DNA of 27,242 bases from CAZKCK01 sp964552325 (GTDB lineage Bacteria > Bacteroidota > Bacteroidia > Bacteroidales > TTA-H9): contig CAZKHA010000035.1 in the NCBI GenBank assembly GCA_964552325.1, positions 1 through 27,242 on the forward strand. The letters run 5' to 3'. This document shows, in pieces, positions 5,716 to 14,357 of the stretch. The translations under genes were made by a program, and so were the position numbers. The notes under the pieces were generated by a model that made no database searches, was not told the DNA's origin, and worked only from the letters and a program-made list of their open reading frames with translations. Numbering within the stretch: the stretch's first letter is position 1; each line of letters opens with the position of its first letter.

Positions 5716-8121
5716 ATGAGAATTAAAATTCTAACAAGTTTCATTATTGTCCTTATTGCAAGCATGGGCTATGCCCAAGTGGAATTGAAAGGACGTATTG
5801 GTAATGGGCAAAACGAAAACCTACAAGGCGCCCATATCCAACTAGTTGGCCCACAACAAAAAATCACCACATCCGATAAGCAGGGAAACTTTGCCTTTAA
5901 GAACCTACTTAAGGGTAGGTATACACTTTCGGCAAGCTTTGTGGGTTACACCACCTTTATTGACACCTTAACAATTGACAACAGCTTAATAAAGGATGTG
6001 AAGCTTGAAAAGAAGACTGAACTCGAAGAAGCTGTAATTATCTCAGCCACACGGGCCAAAACAACAACACCTGCTACGGTTCAAAACATATCCCGCGTTG
6101 AGATTGAACGCTTAAACACTGGAAAAGACCTTCCTTTTTTGCTCGAAAACACACCATCGGCAGTTATCACCTCCGATGCTGGAACAGGTGTGGGCTATAC
6201 GGGATTATGGATTCGTGGCACGGATATGTCGCGGATCAACATCATGATTAATGGAATACCTCTTAATGATCCTGAATCACATTTGGTATATTGGGTTGAT
6301 TTACCCGACTTTGCAAGCTCAACCGATAATATTCAAATACAACGAGGAGTAGGAACCTCTGTTAATGGTGCCTCAGCGTTTGGTGCAAGTATAAACCTGC
6401 AAACCAAACATTTATCTGATGAACCTTTTGCTGGAATCAATACCACAGCCGGAAGTTTCAATACATTAAAGAATATGGTATCATTTGGCACAGGGCTTTT
6501 AAACAAACGATTTGCTTTTGAAGGCCGCTTATCGAAAATTTCATCGGATGGCTATATTGATAGGGCATCGGCAAATCTAAAATCCTTCTATCTTTCAGGA
6601 GGTTACTATGGAAATAAGACCATAGCTAGGGTAAATATCTTCTCAGGAAAAGAAATCACTTACCAAGCCTGGGAAGGCGTTCCATCTTATATGCTTGAAA
6701 CACATCGAACTTTTAATCCTGCGGGCATGTATTATGGTGCAAACGGCGATACATTGTATTACAACAACCAGGTGGATGATTATCAACAGGATCATTTCCA
6801 AGCCTTTATCAGCCATCAAGCTAATACGGGCTTACTATTAAACCTTGCACTCCATTACACAAAAGGATATGGATTTTATGAATCGTTTAAACAAGCCGAT
6901 GATTTTGCGGATTATGGCCTTCAAAATGTTATCAACCTTAGCGATACCTTATTCTCGACAGATCTAATTCGGCGTAAGTGCATGGACAACAAATATTATG
7001 GAACTACTTTCTCAGCCATCTACGAGAAAAAAGACAAACTTTGGGCTACAATCGGGGGTTCGATTAACACCTATAAAGGCGACCATTTTGGAAGAATTAT
7101 CTGGGCTCAATTTGCATCAAACAGCACTCCTGAGTACAACTATTATTTCAATCAAAGCGAAAAAAGGGATGCCAGCTTCTACTCAAAAATCATCTATCAT
7201 ATAAACAAGCCATTGTCATTATTCGTTGATTTACAATATCGTACTGTACACTATACCTTACAAGGCAAGCGTGACAATCTGGAGGAATTAAACCAAAAAC
7301 ACAACTTCAACTTCTTAAACCCCAAAGCAGGTGTCACCTATTATACATCCGCAAAAAGCAAAGCCTATGTATCGGTTGCTGTGGCTAATCGCGAACCAAG
7401 CCGATATAATTTTCAAGACGCCGACAATGCATATTTACCAAGGCCAGAACGGCTTACTGATTTTGAAGTAGGTTATGAAATTCAAAATAAGAACTTTAAA
7501 ACAATGGCTAATGCATATTACATGCTTTACAAGGACCAACTTGTTTTGACGGGTAAAATAAACAACATTGGCGCTGCCATCATGACAAATGTACCAAAAA
7601 GCTACCGAGCTGGTATTGAATTAAGTGCAAGCCTAAATCTTGGAAAATATTTTGAAGTTGCTGGAAACCTGACCTTTAGCGAAAACAAAATTAAAGGCTT
7701 TACTGAATACATTGATAATTGGGACACTTGGGGGCAAGATTCGATATATCTAGGCAACACCACCATTTCTTTCTCGCCCAGTACGATTGGCTCATTAAAT
7801 CTGGTGGCCAAACCAACTGAAAAAATGCACATTAGCCTGAATAACAAATACGTTGGAAAGCAATACATTGATAATACGACCAATGAAGACAAAATTCTAC
7901 CGGCTTATTTTACCTCAAATTTACGTGCCGATTACTGGTTTACCATACCCAAAGTTAAGACCATAAGCATCTTTATAAGTCTTAACAACCTGTTCAATAA
8001 TCTGTACGAGACAAATGCATGGGTTTATACATACATTTATGAAAACCAACGCCAAAAAATGGATGGCTACTTTCCACAGGCTGGTTTAAATTATTCGATG
8101 GGGCTCACTGTTAAGTTTTAA
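5716..8121 (+). CDS. TPP-riboswitch-controlled TonB-dependent receptor, probable thiamine or precursor uptake
   Basis: An 801-residue outer-membrane TonB-dependent transporter. Signal peptide 1-20 (ends GYAQ); CarboxypepD_reg-like domain about 22-96 (GRIGNGQNENLQGAHI, then LSASFVGYTTF); plug about 110-230 (VIISATR, LPFLLENTPSAVI, GYTGLWIRGTDMSRINIMING); 22-strand barrel to the C-terminus, which ends in an aromatic residue (VKF). The plug and barrel are complete. Substrate assignment rests on the THI element directly upstream: TPP-regulated TonB receptors in Bacteroidota are established candidates for thiamine import. Usually such receptors sit beside an inner-membrane PnuT transporter and thiamine pyrophosphokinase; neither is here, so the inner-membrane partner must be elsewhere. 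The gene is monocistronic, ending before the terminator at 8239-8275. The exact vitamer is inferred. Confidence 0.92.
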   Translation: MRIKILTSFIIVLIASMGYAQVELKGRIGNGQNENLQGAHIQLVGPQQKITTSDKQGNFAFKNLLKGRYTLSASFVGYTTFIDTLTIDNSLIKDVKLEKKTELEEAVIISATRAKTTTPATVQNISRVEIERLNTGKDLPFLLENTPSAVITSDAGTGVGYTGLWIRGTDMSRINIMINGIPLNDPESHLVYWVDLPDFASSTDNIQIQRGVGTSVNGASAFGASINLQTKHLSDEPFAGINTTAGSFNTLKNMVSFGTGLLNKRFAFEGRLSKISSDGYIDRASANLKSFYLSGGYYGNKTIARVNIFSGKEITYQAWEGVPSYMLETHRTFNPAGMYYGANGDTLYYNNQVDDYQQDHFQAFISHQANTGLLLNLALHYTKGYGFYESFKQADDFADYGLQNVINLSDTLFSTDLIRRKCMDNKYYGTTFSAIYEKKDKLWATIGGSINTYKGDHFGRIIWAQFASNSTPEYNYYFNQSEKRDASFYSKIIYHINKPLSLFVDLQYRTVHYTLQGKRDNLEELNQKHNFNFLNPKAGVTYYTSAKSKAYVSVAVANREPSRYNFQDADNAYLPRPERLTDFEVGYEIQNKNFKTMANAYYMLYKDQLVLTGKINNIGAAIMTNVPKSYRAGIELSASLNLGKYFEVAGNLTFSENKIKGFTEYIDNWDTWGQDSIYLGNTTISFSPSTIGSLNLVAKPTEKMHISLNNKYVGKQYIDNTTNEDKILPAYFTSNLRADYWFTIPKVKTISIFISLNNLFNNLYETNAWVYTYIYENQRQKMDGYFPQAGLNYSMGLTVKF

Positions 8122-8238
8122 GGCTATAAAATTAGGCTCATAAAAGACAAGTTGAAATCAAGTAGCTCAGGATAAAATCAACGTTCTATGTAATGCTAAG
8201 ATTATGTAAAACTGCTGATAAACAAGTATTTATCAGCA

Positions 8239-8275
8239 AAAAAAGCGCAACGGTTCATAAAGCTTGCGCTTTTTT
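8239..8275 (+). terminator. Intrinsic terminator of the thiamine-receptor transcript
   Basis: A 12-bp perfect inverted repeat: AAAAAAGCGCAA (8239-8250) against TTGCGCTTTTTT (8264-8275), 13-base loop, ending in a T run. It is 118 bases past the stop codon. A second stem (GCTGATAAA 8214-8222 with TTTATCAGC 8229-8237) lies directly before it and may add 3' protection. The structure is symmetric, but no minus-strand gene approaches it. Confidence 0.9.
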
Positions 8276-8370
8276 GTTTAAACATAAACCAACATTCTAT
8301 CAACCACTTATAGCTAGCAAACCTTAACAATAATTAACGTTGCCGTTCGCTATCCACCTAAAATGTTCTG

Positions 8371-8378
8371 TAATTTTG
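8371..8378 (+). promoter_or_regulatory. -7 promoter box of the CarboxypepD_reg-like gene
   Basis: TAATTTTG fits TAnnTTTG; ATG follows 19 bases later at 8398. TTCG at 8346-8349, 21 bases upstream, is a possible -33 element, resembling that of the riboswitch promoter. Confidence 0.6.
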
Positions 8379-8397
8379 CCGCAACTAATGATAGCGA

Positions 8398-9156
8398 ATG
8401 AAAACTTGGTGCTCCATCCTTCTTTTCCTTTTACCACTTGTGCTTGTTGCACAAGACCAAAACGTTAGAATCATAAAAGGACACTTATCAAACCTTGACA
8501 ATCGACCACTTGTGTATGCGCACATTATTGTTCCAAATCAACATATAGGAACCATAAGCGATACCAATGGCAATTTTGCACTTCCATTAATTTATGGTGA
8601 TACGCTTATGATTAGCCATATGGGCTACATGACACGTTTTATTTATTTCACCGAAAATACATATATATACAATAACACCATCGAAATCATCCTTTTACCT
8701 CAATCATTTGAGCTTAAAGAAGTAGTTATAACCCCTTTTCCAAAAACCTGGGACGAGTTTAAAGATGCCTTTGTTAATTTAAAACTTGAGGATGAACCAA
8801 AACCCACGCTCGATTTAGCTAGCCTTGGCATAAAGCACTATGTTAGACCCGAAGATGGCTTTGGCGTAACTGCCATGGGGCCAGTACAAGCATTGTACAA
8901 CATTTTTAGCAAAGACGTTAAAAGCAGAAAGAAATTGGCAGAGCTTAAACAAAAGGATAAACTGGAAAAAAAATCACGTTTTCGATATAACGAGCAGTTG
9001 ATTAGCCGTTTAACAGGTATTCAAGATGCTGAATTGCTTAAACAATTCATGCTGTACTGCAATATAAAAGATGACTTTGTAATTGCTACAAGTGATTACG
9101 ACCTTTATCTTGCTATACTTGATTGTTACCGAAACTTTGCGCATGAGCGTAGATAA
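8398..9156 (+). CDS. Secreted CarboxypepD_reg-like domain protein of unknown function
   Basis: A 252-residue protein. A signal peptide (about 1-18, ends LVAQ) precedes a single CarboxypepD_reg-like beta-sandwich (about 24-105: IIKGHLSNLDNRPLVYAHI, TISDTNGNFALP, LMISHMGYMTRFI). Immediately after comes FELKEVVITPFPKTW, resembling the linker that normally leads into a TonB plug. Instead of a plug and barrel, the rest (about 115-252) is a charged, helical domain with KKSRFRYNEQLISRLTGI. Such stand-alone proteins recur in Bacteroidota, probably periplasmic or attached to the outer membrane; no function is established. It has its own promoter and is separated from the upstream receptor by a terminator, so a thiamine role cannot be assumed. 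The frame looks intact rather than a truncated receptor. Confidence 0.8.
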   Translation: MKTWCSILLFLLPLVLVAQDQNVRIIKGHLSNLDNRPLVYAHIIVPNQHIGTISDTNGNFALPLIYGDTLMISHMGYMTRFIYFTENTYIYNNTIEIILLPQSFELKEVVITPFPKTWDEFKDAFVNLKLEDEPKPTLDLASLGIKHYVRPEDGFGVTAMGPVQALYNIFSKDVKSRKKLAELKQKDKLEKKSRFRYNEQLISRLTGIQDAELLKQFMLYCNIKDDFVIATSDYDLYLAILDCYRNFAHERR

Positions 9157-9239
9157 TTGCCACCTTTTTTGATTCAATAAAGGTTAATATACTAAAATAC
9201 AACAAGTTATACCATCTTTCCAGTTTACTGCTTTTCTTG

Positions 9240-9247
9240 TAAATTTG
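9240..9247 (+). promoter_or_regulatory. -7 promoter box of the class-V PLP enzyme gene
   Basis: TAAATTTG matches TAnnTTTG. A TTTC at 9217-9220, 19 bases upstream, is a partial -33 match. Predicted start of transcription is close to 9253, which rules out the upstream TTG at 9252 as a sensible start codon. Confidence 0.6.
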
Positions 9248-9278
9248 CAGCTTGCAAAAGCTATCCAACAACCAAACC

Positions 9279-10742
9279 ATGAACGAACAATTTTTCCAAG
9301 CCTTTAGAAAGCATATTATTGGCGATAGTCTCACATTTACAAGCCCTTATGGAACTCAAAAGCTGCTATATGCCGACTGGGTAGCCAGTGGACGGCTCTA
9401 TGAACCCATCGAACGCAAGCTTTGCGAAACTTTCGGACCATGGGTTGCCAACACCCATACCGAAACCAGTGAAACCGGAACTTTAATGACCAAATCGTAC
9501 CATTTGGCACATAAAATCATAAAAAAGCACGTTAATGCAGGGCCAAATGACGTTATTATAACCACAGGTTTTGGCATGACTGGAGCTGTAGCAAAATTGC
9601 AACGCATTCTAGGACTGAAACTTTGCTCTCACAGCAAAAAAGATAATTGCTTCAAATTACACGATAAGCCTGTGGTGTTTATCACACACATGGAACACCA
9701 TTCAAACCAAACTTCGTGGCTAGAAACCATTGCCGATGTGGTAATTGTGGGCCATACACCCGACTTAATGGTGGACGCTGCCGACTTAGAGCAAAAACTA
9801 AAGACCTATGCCAGTAGAAGCTTCAAAATTGGCTCGTTTACAGCATGTTCAAATGTTACGGGAATTATTACGCCCTATCACCAACTTGCGGAAGTTATGC
9901 ACAAACATGGTGGCGTTTGCTTTGTTGATTTTGCAGCCTCTGCACCCTATGTTGATATCAACATGCACCCCGAGAATCCATTAGAAAAACTGGATGCCAT
10001 TTATTTTTCACCACATAAGTTTTTGGGAGGACCAGGCACTTCAGGTGTATTGGTTTTTGATTCATCACTTTACAACAACCCTGTTCCCGACCAGCCAGGC
10101 GGAGGTACTGTTGACTGGACAAATCCTTGGGGCGAATACAAGTATATTGATGATATCGAAATTCGTGAAGACGGTGGCACCCCTGGATTTTTACCTGCCA
10201 TAAAAACAGCCTTGTGCATTGAATTAAAAAACCAGCTTGGCACACAAAATATTCATGCACGCGAAAAGGAACTAGTTAAGATAGCCTTTGCCGAATTCAG
10301 AAAAATCCCTGACTTACACATACTTGCTGATCATATAGAAGATAGATTAGGCATTTTTAGTTTTTACATTAGCGATGCGCATTACAACCTGGTTGTAAAA
10401 CTGCTAAACGACCGTTTCGGCATTCAGGTAAGGGGCGGATGCGCTTGTGCCGGCACGTATGGCCATATACTTTTAGATGTAAGTTACGAGATATCAAAAC
10501 AGATAACTGACAAAATTAATAGTGGTGATCTGAGTGAGAAGCCCGGTTGGATAAGGGTTTCGCTTCACCCTACCATGACCAACGAAGAACTATATTTCAT
10601 TTGCGACGCCGTAAAGCAAATAAGCTTGAACCACCGACACTGGGCCAAGGATTATGTTTACAACAAACGCAACAATGAATTCAGGCACATTTCGGAGCCA
10701 GATGATAAAACGAGTCTTGTTGCTGACTGGTTTAAACTTTAG
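9279..10742 (+). CDS. Aminotransferase class V-fold PLP-dependent enzyme (cysteine desulfurase-like)
   Basis: A 487-residue fold-type I PLP enzyme of the class V (NifS/SufS-like) superfamily. VVFITHMEHHSNQTSW (132-147) gives the His that stacks on PLP. FVDFAAS places Asp217 under the pyridine nitrogen. IYFSPHKFLGGPGTSGVLVF (241-260) carries the Schiff-base Lys247. A mobile-loop equivalent, RGGCACAGTYGH, holds Cys388 and Cys390, the position where desulfurases have their nucleophile. It is longer than NifS/SufS (about 400 residues), with an extended N-terminus (SPYGTQKLLYADWVASGRLYEPIE) and extra C-terminal tail. Start is ATG 9279, 32 bases after the -7 box. Cysteine desulfurase, selenocysteine lyase or another class-V reaction are all possible; no suf or isc gene is nearby. 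It stands alone. Confidence 0.85.
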   Translation: MNEQFFQAFRKHIIGDSLTFTSPYGTQKLLYADWVASGRLYEPIERKLCETFGPWVANTHTETSETGTLMTKSYHLAHKIIKKHVNAGPNDVIITTGFGMTGAVAKLQRILGLKLCSHSKKDNCFKLHDKPVVFITHMEHHSNQTSWLETIADVVIVGHTPDLMVDAADLEQKLKTYASRSFKIGSFTACSNVTGIITPYHQLAEVMHKHGGVCFVDFAASAPYVDINMHPENPLEKLDAIYFSPHKFLGGPGTSGVLVFDSSLYNNPVPDQPGGGTVDWTNPWGEYKYIDDIEIREDGGTPGFLPAIKTALCIELKNQLGTQNIHAREKELVKIAFAEFRKIPDLHILADHIEDRLGIFSFYISDAHYNLVVKLLNDRFGIQVRGGCACAGTYGHILLDVSYEISKQITDKINSGDLSEKPGWIRVSLHPTMTNEELYFICDAVKQISLNHRHWAKDYVYNKRNNEFRHISEPDDKTSLVADWFKL

Positions 10743-10844
10743 CTTTTATATAACGGGTTGCTAAAAAGGATTTTATCCGCGCATCCCAATAATTCCGATG
10801 CCCGTGCGTTTGTAATTTATCACAACGGGGTGCCTAGGTTTTTG

Positions 10845-10852
10845 TATTTTTG
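10845..10852 (+). promoter_or_regulatory. -7 promoter box upstream of ftsK
   Basis: TATTTTTG fits TAnnTTTG, about 140 bases before the ftsK ATG. This implies a leader of about 130 bases with small AT-rich hairpins (GTTGT/ACAAC, TACTTG/CAAGTA). No -33 element at standard spacing. Confidence 0.45.
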
Positions 10853-10991
10853 CATGTTTGAAAGTATTGGCTAAAAGTGAACAATGTTCAAGGTCGTTGT
10901 TAATACAACAACTTGAAAATCTTCAGTTTTCGTTAATACGCACAACAATTACTTAGCAACTACTTGTTTACATCAAGTAAAACACTTACTA

Positions 10992-13598
10992 ATGACTATA
11001 CAGGCCAACAAACTCAAAAAAGAACCTCAGCCACCACAAAAGCCTGAACCAGAGCCCAAGGAAGCTCCTGTTAAATCGCAAGCCAAAAAGAAACAGGAGA
11101 AGGCCAAGCCGACCAAGACGGGCATTCGGAATGAGTCGATACCCGTGGTAATAGGTTTTTTATTTATTGCAATTGCACTTTTTATGGCCGTGGCACTTAG
11201 CTCCTATTTCTATTCGTGGCAAAAAGATTTTGATAAAATTGACACCTTAAGCTTTAGTGAGATTATTGCAGGCAAAACCCAGATTACCAATTTTGGAGGT
11301 TCTTTAGGAGCAGCACTTTCACATTTACTTATATATCAGTGGTTTGGTATAGGTTCCTATGCTTTCTCCTTTATCTTATTCCTTCTAGGATTTAAGCTTG
11401 CGTTTAAAACGAACCTCTTACCATTATTCAAGTCGTTCCGTTTAGCTTTTTACTACCTTATTTATAGCTCCATAGTTTGTGGGTTTTTATTTTCTGACTA
11501 TTCAAGCGCTATTGGTATAACTGGTGGCAATTTTGGCCGAATTGTTAGTATGTGGATGCTTAATGCACTGGGTTTAACTGGGTTTATAATCCTTTTGATA
11601 TTCCTGTTTATAGCTTTCACCAGCTTTACACTTAACTTTCCGGCTACCTATTTTAAACGAAAAGCCCTAGAACGCCAACAAAAGAAGCTTCTTAAAGAGG
11701 AAGCTTTAAAAAACTATCAGCAAACTCTAAAAAACGGAACCGAACCCAAAGAAGATATTTACAATACGGTTGAATATGCCGTTAAAGACAAAGAACGCGA
11801 TTTTGGCCAAAAAGGTACTGAAAACGAGTACGATTCTGAAACAGCTTTGGACGATGAGGACGAAGTATTCCTCATCAAAAAGAATGTAAACAAACCTTTA
11901 GACACTGAAAAAACTAACACCAAAACTTCAGGAACCACCAAAGCCAACGAAGTAGAATTTACAATCGAAAACCAAGAGCCTTTGGCGGCAAAACCAAAAT
12001 CAGATGCGTTAAAACCTGAAAAAGAAATCATTCCCGATTCAAACCACAAGCCTGAAAGCATCCCGCACCAAACGATTGACATGCCATATGACCCAACGCT
12101 TGATTTGCCACATTACAAATATCCGCCGGTCGAAATCCTAGAGAATTATGGATCGGATACTATAAGTGTTCAAAAAGAAGAACTGGAGGCCAACAAACGT
12201 AGGATTGTTGAAACACTCAACAATTATGCGATTGATATTCAAAAAATTAAAGCTACTATTGGCCCAACAGTTACCTTATACGAAATAGTGCCAGCTCCCG
12301 GAGTTCGAATTTCAAAAATCAAAAACCTTGAAGACGATATAGCATTAAGCCTCTCCGCCCTTGGCATCCGTATTATTGCACCTATCCCTGGAAAAGGAAC
12401 CATTGGCATTGAAGTTCCGAACCAAAACCCTGAGATTGTATCGATGAGGTCAATTTTGAATTCGGAAAAATTCATTAACACAAAATTTGAACTACCGATT
12501 GGATTGGGCAAAACCATTGCTAACGAATGTTTTATAGCCGACCTTGCCAAAATGCCCCATCTTTTGATGGCTGGTGCAACTGGGCAAGGAAAATCTGTTG
12601 GGCTAAATGCGATCATCACCTCGTTGCTTTATAAAAAACACCCTTCGCAGCTCAAATTCGTGTTAGTGGATCCCAAAAAAGTGGAATTGACCCTTTTTAG
12701 CAAAATAGAACGCCATTATTTAGCCAAACTACCAGATTCAGAAGAAGCTATAATTACCGATACCAGAGTTGTGGTTCGAACGCTCAATTCGCTCTGTGTT
12801 GAGATGGATCATCGCTATGAATTGCTGAAAGATGCCCAGGTAAGGACCATTAAAGAGTACAATGCCAAATTCATCGAGCGCAAACTAAACCCAAACCAAG
12901 GCCATCATTACCTGCCTTATATTGTGTTAGTTGTTGACGAATTTGCAGATTTAATAATGACCGCGGGCAAAGAAATTGAGTTGCCAATTACCCGCCTTGC
13001 CCAATTGGCTCGTGCTATTGGCATTCACTTAATTATAGCTACACAGCGTCCGTCAGTCAACATCATCACGGGCACCATTAAAGCAAACTTCCCAGCTCGT
13101 ATCGCATTCAGGGTAAGTTCCAAAATCGATTCACGAACTATCTTGGATACAGGAGGTGCTGACCAATTAATTGGGCGAGGAGATATGCTGTTATCAACCG
13201 GCAGCGATCTGTTGCGGTTACAATGTGCATTTATCGACACGCCTGAGATTGACCATCTAACGGAGTTCATAGGATCACAAAGAGGTTATCCCGAAGCGTT
13301 CAATTTACCTGAGTTTGCCGAAGAAGGCACTGCGGAAAAAGAAGAATTTGACCCCAACGAACGCGACGACCTTTTTGAAGATGCTGCACGTGTAATTGTA
13401 GCTAACCAACAAGGCTCCACATCGTTAATACAACGAAAATTAAAACTTGGCTACAACCGCGCAGGTAGAATAATTGACCAACTGGAAGCTGCTGGAATTG
13501 TTGGCCCATTTGAAGGTAGCAAAGCCCGTGAAGTTCGTATTCCAAACGAACAAGCTTTGGAACAATATTTGAACCAACTGAATCAAAGTAGAAAATAA
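10992..13598 (+). CDS. ftsK: DNA translocase FtsK
   Basis: An 868-residue septal DNA pump that directs chromosome dimer resolution and terminus segregation at division. A lysine/proline-rich cytoplasmic start (1-45) precedes the four-helix membrane domain (about 50-215). A charged, low-complexity linker runs about 220-360. The alpha and RecA-like beta motor domains follow: Walker A GATGQGKS at 528-535 and Walker B LVVDEFAD with D649-E650. The C-terminal winged-helix gamma domain (about 800-860: DAARVIVANQQGSTSLIQRKLKLGYNRA) reads KOPS-type polarity signals. It is shorter than E. coli FtsK because the linker is short, which is normal for this phylum. lolA starts 19 bases downstream, so the two are almost certainly one transcript. 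Confidence 0.97.
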   Translation: MTIQANKLKKEPQPPQKPEPEPKEAPVKSQAKKKQEKAKPTKTGIRNESIPVVIGFLFIAIALFMAVALSSYFYSWQKDFDKIDTLSFSEIIAGKTQITNFGGSLGAALSHLLIYQWFGIGSYAFSFILFLLGFKLAFKTNLLPLFKSFRLAFYYLIYSSIVCGFLFSDYSSAIGITGGNFGRIVSMWMLNALGLTGFIILLIFLFIAFTSFTLNFPATYFKRKALERQQKKLLKEEALKNYQQTLKNGTEPKEDIYNTVEYAVKDKERDFGQKGTENEYDSETALDDEDEVFLIKKNVNKPLDTEKTNTKTSGTTKANEVEFTIENQEPLAAKPKSDALKPEKEIIPDSNHKPESIPHQTIDMPYDPTLDLPHYKYPPVEILENYGSDTISVQKEELEANKRRIVETLNNYAIDIQKIKATIGPTVTLYEIVPAPGVRISKIKNLEDDIALSLSALGIRIIAPIPGKGTIGIEVPNQNPEIVSMRSILNSEKFINTKFELPIGLGKTIANECFIADLAKMPHLLMAGATGQGKSVGLNAIITSLLYKKHPSQLKFVLVDPKKVELTLFSKIERHYLAKLPDSEEAIITDTRVVVRTLNSLCVEMDHRYELLKDAQVRTIKEYNAKFIERKLNPNQGHHYLPYIVLVVDEFADLIMTAGKEIELPITRLAQLARAIGIHLIIATQRPSVNIITGTIKANFPARIAFRVSSKIDSRTILDTGGADQLIGRGDMLLSTGSDLLRLQCAFIDTPEIDHLTEFIGSQRGYPEAFNLPEFAEEGTAEKEEFDPNERDDLFEDAARVIVANQQGSTSLIQRKLKLGYNRAGRIIDQLEAAGIVGPFEGSKAREVRIPNEQALEQYLNQLNQSRK

Positions 13599-13617
13599 TT
13601 TAAATACAGAATACTAA

Positions 13618-14259
13618 ATGAAAGGATTTAAACTTATTGCTGCACTGCTGCTTATGAGTGCTAGCCTATGTGCCCAAAACAACAATACCAAAGCCCAATC
13701 ATTGCTCGACAGAACCTCAGCGGCTCTTAAAGCTTATAAAAACATGAAAATTGAGTTCTCATACGACATGGACAACAAAGAAGCCAAGATACACGAAAGC
13801 AAAAAAGGCTTACTGTTGGTAGAAGGTAATAAGTATAGGTTAAACATTGCTGGCCAGATAATTATTAACGATAGCAAGGCTGTTTACACCTACATTCCCG
13901 ATTCGAAAGAAGTTCAAATAAATGATCCGGGTGAAGGCGATGACAACCTCACTCCTACTTCGCTTCTTGATTCGTACCAAAAAAAATACCGAATCAAATA
14001 CATCCGCGAAGAGCTGCAAGGTGCATCAAATGTGATGATTATAGACTTACTTCCGATAGAAGGCAAGAAGTTCTTCAAGATCAGGGTGGTAATTGATACA
14101 AAGAAAAATCAACTGTCAAGCTTTGCCCTTCACGATAAAAACGGAAATATCTACTCATACAATATTGCCCTGTTCCAAACCAATATTGATTTGAAGCCAA
14201 ATACTTTTACATTCAAAACTTCCGATTATCCTGGTATAGAGGTAGTTGATATGAGATAA
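13618..14259 (+). CDS. lolA: LolA-like outer-membrane lipoprotein carrier
   Basis: A 213-residue periplasmic protein with signal peptide 1-19 (ends SLCAQ) and the LolA/LolB fold: LLDRTSAALKAYKNMKIEFSYDM at the start, an alternating hydrophobic beta series, then TPTSLLDSYQKKYRIKYI and a C-terminal FKTSDYPGIEVVDMR that matches the usual LolA ending. It would chaperone lipoproteins from the inner-membrane Lol transporter to the outer membrane. The 19-base spacing from ftsK and the following rarA reproduce the enterobacterial order ftsK-lolA-rarA, which supports orthology despite low visible sequence similarity. Confidence 0.88.
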   Translation: MKGFKLIAALLLMSASLCAQNNNTKAQSLLDRTSAALKAYKNMKIEFSYDMDNKEAKIHESKKGLLLVEGNKYRLNIAGQIIINDSKAVYTYIPDSKEVQINDPGEGDDNLTPTSLLDSYQKKYRIKYIREELQGASNVMIIDLLPIEGKKFFKIRVVIDTKKNQLSSFALHDKNGNIYSYNIALFQTNIDLKPNTFTFKTSDYPGIEVVDMR

Positions 14260-14357
14260 GTTATATGCACTAGCTGCACTAAACAGTATAAAGCAGCAAG
14301 TATTCAGCTAACAACTTAATTACAAACAATAACAAACATAAAGCCCAAAATTTTTTA

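Noticed and set aside
8214..8237. First hairpin (GCTGATAAA/TTTATCAGC) as a terminator
   Set aside because: It is followed by A, not T, on the plus strand, and no minus-strand gene ends there; the next hairpin (8239-8275) is the real terminator.
8398..9156. Pseudogene remnant of a TonB receptor
   Set aside because: The frame is intact, has its own promoter, and its C-terminal half does not resemble scrambled barrel sequence.
12239..12619. Minus-strand frame of 126 codons inside ftsK
   Set aside because: Antisense shadow of a highly conserved gene, no promoter and no recognisable protein family.
14268..14310. TAGCTG/CAGCTA and GCTGC/GCAGC inverted repeats between lolA and rarA as a terminator
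   Set aside because: Short competing stems without a T-run; not enough to call termination inside the presumed operon.
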